A stretch of 64,000 nucleotides of DNA from Medicago truncatula. Lineage: Eukaryota; Streptophyta; Magnoliopsida; Fabales; Fabaceae. The notes beneath the pieces were generated by a model. That model did not search any database. It was not told the origin of the DNA and worked only from the letters and a program-made list of their open reading frames with translations. Where the stretch lies: the NCBI RefSeq assembly GCF_003473485.1, contig NC_053045.1, positions 59,438,494 to 59,502,493 of the forward strand. Direction: 5' to 3'. Below, one piece after another: positions 57,293 to 64,000 of this stretch. Made by a program: the position numbers and the translations under genes. Positions within the stretch are counted from its first letter, which is position 1, and every line of letters starts with the position of its first letter.

Positions 57293-60200
57293 TCAATAGT
57301 CTGATGATTTCAGTTCCGGATCATCATCATTCCCTTGATCAAAATAGTAAATTGAGGCCAAACAAATCAAGACGTCTGTAAGAACAAGTTCAAAGACATC
57401 GAAAACAAACTTCGGAGCAAATAAGCCCCAAACCTGCAAAATTTAATATTAATATGCATTTAGTATTATATACTGGCATCAAATATTTGGAAATAGGCAA
57501 AAAGAAAATTATTGAAATAAAAAATTTCTCATTTACCATCAGGTGCCGCCTTTGAATTGTGACACACAGTATAGTGAAAGTGGTTATAACTGCTGTTATG
57601 AGCCCGTATGTTGTATACATCTATATAAAACAGAGAAAGGTCATTGTGTTGATCAAGCAAAGCATTCAGTGATCAAGTAGGATCTACAAAAGGAGAAGAA
57701 CACTCACTTGAGATAATTGTGTGAAAAGAAAATGCTTTCCGAGATTACCCTGATACTTAGTTGCTACAAGAAATGGGAGTCCAAATACTGGAAGGATGAT
57801 AGAAAAACCATAGGTATCAATCGTAAGAAGGATTGCTTGGCGAACAAGCATAAACTCTTCAAACCTGAAAATGAATTAATATTTATGATTGATTTACCGA
57901 GTGAGCAGTAATAATAAAAGTAAAACCAGAAAGATATAAAAAACCCCTTTAAAAGCCAATAACCAATGAGTCAGGTCTCCAGACGAACAATTTTAATATA
58001 GGCAGATTGCAATGGTTAGTTTTGTTTAATTGTGCAAGAGTTTCACATTCTTACACCAAATGTATCTCAAGTGTTTGATATATACTCCTTAAAAATAATA
58101 AGCACACACATGACATATTACTTACCCTATAAATGCAGCTCCGTAGCGGAGACCATCAAACGCACACCTGAAAAGAAAAAAAAAACAGAATGCAAGAGCA
58201 ATAGAGCTGTGAATTTATAAACAATCTTTGAAAAGAAATGATAGTTAAAACTCAAAAAATTTATATTATGAAAGTACCAGTGACCACTGCAAAAGAAGAC
58301 ACATGTGGCGAAGAGGCTCCATTGCATAATAGAAAAACTTCTGCCAGGTCTGTTCTTGCCAGTTTCTATATTATCCAACCTCATAATGCAATAGCCTGGA
58401 AGGTAAATTCATAGACAACATATTTCTTAAGCTCGTGAAAGTAAAACCAATGCTAATCTACAAATATTAACAGCATAAACAAAGCCTGCCAGAAATGTGC
58501 CTGAAGAATCATGTACAGAAATTAAGTATACAACATATGAGCACAAAAATGAAGAGCACCTCCAACTATGGATGTGAAGGCAATTATGGGACCCTGTTTT
58601 CCAGAAAGAAGGATTACAGGTGAACTCCATGCAGACAACATGGCAGTTGTTTTCGCAACTAAACTTGTCTTGCAATCTGAACAGCTATGCTTAAATAGTT
58701 GACCACATGCCAATAATAACAATTGTCCCAAAGCAATAGCATAAACAATTCTAGGAATATAAGTTCTTCCAATGCTTTCAGGCATCAGTGCAACACCAAA
58801 TCCATCACTGTCGGTGATCAAATGCACAAGTATTAGCATATAACTCAAGATAGTACCCAGTATGACATACTTCCAAGGCCAATCAAAGAAGCTGCAATTG
58901 GTGGCCTTGTAAAGCCAAAATGCTAACAGAATCAAAACCAGCATTGGTATAAGTTTTGCTGTATAGTCCCAAATAGGTAAATCAGATGCTAAGCTGGCCA
59001 TCCAGGAACTGTTGTCTTTCATGAAAGCAGACGTTGCAGCCTGCTTGGACAGCCCAACTTCGATGGCGAATCGGCACAGGGTGCTCAAAAGAAGGAAGCC
59101 AATACTCTGCAGGAACATGTACCTTAGCATGCAAGAAAGTTCATAGATAATACTGAGTTTTTAAACAAAATAAGAAAGTAGAGTCAACTAAATACATACT
59201 TCTGTTAGCAGCTTCTCCTTGACAACTGATTGCCGTAATGCCACAATCCCAGATGTGCTCAAAAGAAAATTTGCTACTTTTCCTTCCTCCACTGACAACA
59301 AAGTTTAATTCAGATTCACATTATGACTATGAATTTTAAACATTTTAGATATACAAATTGGAAAGCATGTAAAGAATTTCACACTTACAAATATAACTGT
59401 TCGAAAGGAGGCTACATGAGCGTATTCCCAGTAAAAATAATGTAAAAGTTGAGGAAGTGATAATTGATGAATTTCCAGACGACGACAAATTTACACCATG
59501 TTGTTTGGTCGCCCTTAAGATAGCAAAAACTTGAAATATAAGTGATATTAACATGATTCCGATGCCAGTTCCCATCATGTTTAAATCAAACTCGGTCCAT
59601 TTAGAACGAGCTAACTCGGCAACTGTTGTTAGAAATTTGAAGTATGCATCAATTTGCCACTTAAGTTCAGGCACTAATGCATCACTGGCATTGTCTTTAT
59701 CAAGCAGAAGCTTTTTGGTGGAGTACAACCAACGATTCTCTGCTTGAGCATAAACACTTGCTATTTGGGATAAGTCATCATGGGAAAATCCAACAGCTGA
59801 CGAAGCTGAGTAAGCATCTATATATCTTTTCACCTAAAAAAGAAGCACACTGTTGAAATGACTAAATGACGTCTTTCGCACACATGTGCACGCTCTCCCT
59901 TCTGCAAATATCTTTTTAAAATTGCCACAAGTAAACAGCCAAAAAAGGTACGGTAGTAAAGCCCAAGATTCTATCCTTGAAATATAAGAAGTCGTTTCGA
60001 AAGTATAAAAAACTAGAATGTGACAGAAACCTAATTCAAGAGAAATAGAAAGCTGTATTATAGATTCAAAACAAGAGCTATTACAGAAAAAAGACCCCCA
60101 ATTCATAGAGCAGAGAACCTTAGAGAAACTATTTCAAACATACATCTCATTTCCTACTCTTTACTCAATTCTCCACTTCTTATGTTGTAAGGCCTGACAA

Positions 60201-63200
60201 ACTTGTCAACTCAGCACTAATAACAACCTCCCTCCCCCCCAAGCATTTCTATTTATCATGAATAATGCTTCCAAGTCCTGGGCTTGCAATGATTTGATTT
60301 GAGCCCATTAATCTGGGAAAAGGGCAAAAGGATTTTACTTATAACGAATAATGCTTTTCTATTTATCAGGAATATGCTTCCAAGTCCTGGGCTTGCAATG
60401 GTTTGATTTGAAACTAAATTTTACTTGCATTATTACAAAAATGGCAAAAGGTTTTTTTTTCATGTATAAAATAAAAGACAAGTTTTAACCTGGGAATCCA
60501 AGTAGCAACAAATCAGAAAGGATAATTTAGCTGCATTGGTTCAGTCTGGAAAATATTTAAATGTTATAGTCGACTGTTTGTTTAGGTGTTTGAGCAGCAT
60601 TGTGGAATCAACTATCGAATTCCAGCAGCAAATCTTTTTTCAAATATAAGCATTCAGATCTTTGAAAATTAGTAATTTGTTAAATGAGACACTAAATGAG
60701 AGACAACACTGAGTTTTGAGCAAAGTAAGAGCAAATGCAGCAGCCAGGATAGAGAGATATCCCAACTTTTTTAAATACACCATCAGGGTCCATTTCACAA
60801 TTTTATAGCCAGCAAATATATAAGGAGTAGCAAAATTGTAGAAATGGTAATTTAGAATTAACCAAAGATTCAACGAGTACCTGCCAAGTATTGATGCAAA
60901 GTGCATTAGCATAATTCTTCATCCAGATATCTGGTTCTGGCTGCTTTTGAGATGCATCAGATTTCCAACTACCAGCTCCTAAAGCATATAATTCAGGATT
61001 GATGCGGCCAATGCTGAGGAATGAAAAAGATTACCTCGTGAGTTCTTAACTTAATTCCTGTGATGAAATTTCAATAACAATGGGATACCACATGATGCCA
61101 TGCCATATGAAAATACAGAACCAAACATCAAAATAGAAGATTCCGGATTGAGGAAGTGATACAAGAATAGGATTCAGGCCATATAGAGCCAACAATATAT
61201 CGATGTGACCAAGCAATATGGCTTAGCAAAAGCAATATTCTGATGACAGTGGTAATAGGTAGAGTTTGGTTAAAGTACTAGAAGAGTACACGTGCTTATA
61301 CCCATATATTTTAAAAATCAAAGGGGTACTTAAAAAAAAATTGCATTGGTAACATTATCAACTTTACTGTTCATACCTATATAAGTATTCAGACCCATTA
61401 CTTGCATTTTAGTTTCAATGCTTTTTTATCTAATGTGTCTTTTTTTATTAAAAAAAAAAAATTTACCAAAATAAAATTTCCGCTTTAATACAATTAAAAA
61501 GCAATATTTTGTGAGCTTAATGGCAACCACAGAGCTTGTTTTCTCTTAAGCAGAATCTAATGTTTAAGAAACTGTTTTAGATACCATTAGGTTTGGGCGC
61601 AATAGTCATCCCTTAACAAATCTAGAGCCTGATACACACACACACATGAAATTTATTAAAATTTAGACCAGGCCCAGCTCAATGGGTGACAACTGCCCAA
61701 GGCTTTACAAGAACTACTTTTGTTTTTAGGTTGGTATGAGTTCATAACAAGATTAAATGTTTTTCTGCACTTCATAGATACTTTTGGTAAAAAAAAAAAT
61801 AACATATTCATTTATTCTCAAAAAAAAAAGTTTTCAAGATAGGCTCCCTTTCAACTCCACTGATTTTCTGTTAACACCGAGCAACACTAAAAAGTTAGAC
61901 CAATACTCTCAACAACAACTACCCTATGCCCTTGCCGCCTCTAAGCATCAAATACAGAATGGCTAAATCAGAAATTATGAGGCCAAAATAGCCTTCCATT
62001 TTACCCACAGCTCATCCCAAAAAATAACAAACTAGTTTGAAATATGGAAGGTGGGTTAAGGAATACATTACAATTAAGAGCAATGATATTTGTACATCCA
62101 TTCCTTGACAACTTTAGTGACAACCTTGTTTTTCTCTCTTCTTATTGGTCAAAAACAATGGAGAGAGAAAAAGGAAGAGAGAGGATAAGACCATCATGTG
62201 AGTATGAGAGAGAAAGTTGGACAAAAGTTGTCACAAATTGGTTGTACAAATATCATTTCTCTACAATTAATTATGCAGATAGGCAAATATAACAAATTAG
62301 ACAATAGTAACGTAGACAAGATTCTTACACTGCACCTTCCATAAGGGAAAGGAATGCCAAGCAATGCTGACATTGTTACTGCAAAATCAAGCTGTAAAGG
62401 ATGATAGAGATAAATACAGGTTTTGAACAAATTAAACTGTACACAGTTTTCAAAATTTAAAATACTATTAGAACATAATAGCTTTCCTGACCTGTTGCAT
62501 AGAGCTGATACAAACATTCTTTCCATCCTGATATGTAAGACAAGATACATAATTTACCCGGAAAAAATAGTTATAATCCAAGCATATAATTATAATATAT
62601 ATAGATTTAACTCAGTTTCATGATCTTGAGAGTCAGATAAGAGTAACGGGGTCACCCTGCCCATGAGTACAATGATAATGTATCCATGCATATTCGTTGA
62701 GTTAGATATATTAGGTAATATTATGCAATGAATAAATAAGTAATTATGGAGACATTGGGAAAATGTAACAGTAAATACATAATACTACCTAAAGATATAT
62801 TAGGTAATATTATGTATGTAATGTTACATTTTTTTCCAGTAGCTCCATAACTGCTTATTTATCCATACCATACTGTAACACTATCAGTTATTCTGTCATT
62901 CCCAACTTCCAAAATTATTTGTGCTTTCCATCTTGACTACTCTAGCATAACACTAGAGGCGGTTAGCATGGAGAAGAAAAGGCAAAAAAATTGAAAGTTG
63001 AGAAGAAAGGTTCTTAGAGCGACCAGCAAACCATCATGTCTATGCATGTTTCAAACTTTAAAGGGATGGTAAATACCAGATCTATTTGACAAGAATAACT
63101 GTCAAATTCTGGAGGCAGTGAGGAAAGAGGCTCCTTAAAACTCATGGCAAAAATGGCAGTTTCCACCTGCAAGATGTTATCGTATGTAAACATGGGGGGA

Positions 63201-64000
63201 AATTATATTGATCAATTAAAGCATATCGACAGACATCATAAGTATCGTACACACCTCTTCCGCACTCCCACCACCATGATCACCATTTAGGGTTTGCCCA
63301 TGGTCACCCATTACCACAAGCAACGTATTTTCATGTAAGCCCCCAGGTCCAGACTGATTTTCCAGCACTTCAATAACTCTCTAACGAAAATTTAGATTAG
63401 TTTGGTTACTAACTAGGCATGGGAATCAACAAAAACTAAACCACCTAAACTGGATAAATAAAAGACAATGAAATTGGGATCAGACAACCAAAAATGCAGG
63501 AGAGGTACCATTAACCCACATATGTTGTCAGACAGCATATAACAAAAAAATGATTAGATAAATGAAGCAGAAAGCATAGGCCATAAAAGAAAAACTAGTT
63601 AACACAAAAAGTGCCACTTAACATAGTGAAAACTGAAAAGGAACGGACAACGATGTAGAGTAGACCACATACCAAACATAATTAGTAATTACCAAAACTG
63701 ACCTCTAAATAGTTATTGTACTGCTCCAACTTTTCTATCATTGGAGTTGAGTCAACACCAAATATATGCCCGGCATGATCCTAAATAACAAACAAAAAAC
63801 AGGACATGGTGATATTTGCTATCTAAATGATGAAGAGTGAGAATGGGAATAACAAGATACAGAATATGAATATCATGACTGCTAGGTGCTTAGTACAAAA
63901 CGATATGAGACATACCACTCCAAGAAAATGAGCAATAAGAACGTCCCAATCTTCTTCATATAGGGATGGAAATAAATGTTCAACGCATCCGTTATCAACC
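57293..64000 (-). CDS. PIGO: GPI ethanolamine phosphate transferase 3 (PIG-O), 3' part, runs off the right edge
   Basis: PIG-O adds ethanolamine phosphate to the third mannose of the GPI anchor in the ER, the step that allows protein attachment. Fifteen in-frame exons are visible on the minus strand: 64000(continuing)-63916, 63780-63703, 63380-63255, 63166-63077, 62527-62492, 62391-62336, 61013-60881, 59833-59389, 59291-59200, 59106-58560, 58395-58278, 58167-58126, 57864-57708, 57620-57537 and 57433-57293. The first four belong to the lumenal alkaline-phosphatase-like domain. They include [14 protein letters not shown] (DHAGH motif), [20 protein letters not shown] (metal-binding GDHG) and [20 protein letters not shown]. 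The later large exons are rich in membrane segments, as expected for this multi-pass enzyme. It ends [13 protein letters not shown] ... [22 protein letters not shown]. All junctions follow GT-AG and phases agree. About 743 codons are in the window; the N-terminus and start codon lie beyond it. Confidence 0.94.
60241..60460. repeat. Tandem duplication in a PIG-O intron
   Basis: The block 'atgcttccaagtcctgggct' with flanking 'tttctatttatca' and 'tttgatttga' occurs at about 60248 and again about 106 bp later, with minor differences. Confidence 0.75.
62083..62260. mobile_element. MITE with 'aatgatatttgtacaacc' termini, near-complete
   Basis: The left end 'caatgatatttgtacatcca' and right end 'ggttgtacaaatatcatttc' are inverted. 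The inner 'ttttctctcttcttattgg' pairs with 'agaaaaaggaagagag'. It lies within the PIG-O intron 60 bp upstream (on the plus strand) of the 62336-62391 exon. Same family as 3608-3786. Confidence 0.75.
62722..62872. repeat. Foldback in a PIG-O intron
   Basis: The left arm 'gaataaataagtaattatgg' onward (62730-62785) is inverted on the right (62815-62872, 'ccataactgcttatttatcc'). Arms are about 55 bp with a loop of about 30 nt. A direct repeat of 'atattaggtaatattatg' lies in the left flank and loop. Confidence 0.7.

Noticed and set aside
1-64000. tRNA genes, organellar insertions or viral sequences
   Set aside because: None were recognised on reading; a tRNA scan and organelle or virus searches were not possible here.

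Overview
The window is AT-rich eukaryotic nuclear DNA from a flowering plant. Genes are intron-containing with GT-AG introns, and the families present are plant-specific: Aux/IAA, early-nodulin-like phytocyanin, pectin acetylesterase, NRT1/PTR transporter, a UGT91-type glycosyltransferase and plant mobile domain proteins. The early-nodulin-like gene, the saponin-rhamnosyltransferase-like UGT and the transposon spectrum suggest a legume, possibly Medicago or a close relative. That assignment is inference from memory of family resemblance, not a search.

Layout. 0-3.3 kb holds debris: an importin-alpha pseudogene, LINE fragments, a SINE and a polyA retroposon. 3.97-5.31 kb (+) is a two-exon early-nodulin-like protein. 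5.47-8.38 kb is a very large foldback (palindromic) element made of short TAAACTNAGTTTA repeats, with a Harbinger-like MITE nested in one arm. 8.46-11.3 kb carries a Mutator-like MITE, a hAT MITE and a LINE tail. 11.88-12.75 kb (-) is a four-exon non-canonical Aux/IAA gene. 13-26 kb is a gene desert with MITEs, a Cassandra solo LTR bearing 5S rRNA-like sequence, a hAT element and a decayed Copia element. 26.38-30.68 kb (-) is a twelve-exon pectin acetylesterase. 32-43 kb holds Stowaway-like MITEs, a small Helitron, a truncated NPF pseudogene, a plant mobile domain pseudogene, a minisatellite and nested inverted repeats. 43.64-46.76 kb (-) is an intact six-exon NPF transporter, the likely source or sister of the pseudogene at 34.5-36.0 kb. 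49.5-53.1 kb is a mosaic of gene fragments: LINE RNase H, MIRO C-terminus, the PIG-O last exon and a plant nuclear protein. 54.25-55.65 kb (-) is a single-exon UGT. From 57.29 kb to the right edge (-) lie the last 15 exons of GPI ethanolamine phosphate transferase 3 (PIG-O), which continues out of the window.

The six functional-looking genes are unrelated and share no pathway. They cover cell surface or GPI biology (ENODL, PIG-O), cell-wall modification (pectin acetylesterase), auxin response, membrane transport and specialised metabolism. Much of the remaining sequence is transposon-derived. Several insertions can be delimited exactly by target-site duplications, and in one case by an undisturbed mirror copy of the insertion site. 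Exon boundaries were placed by eye from reading frame, splice consensus and family knowledge; no transcript or database evidence was available.
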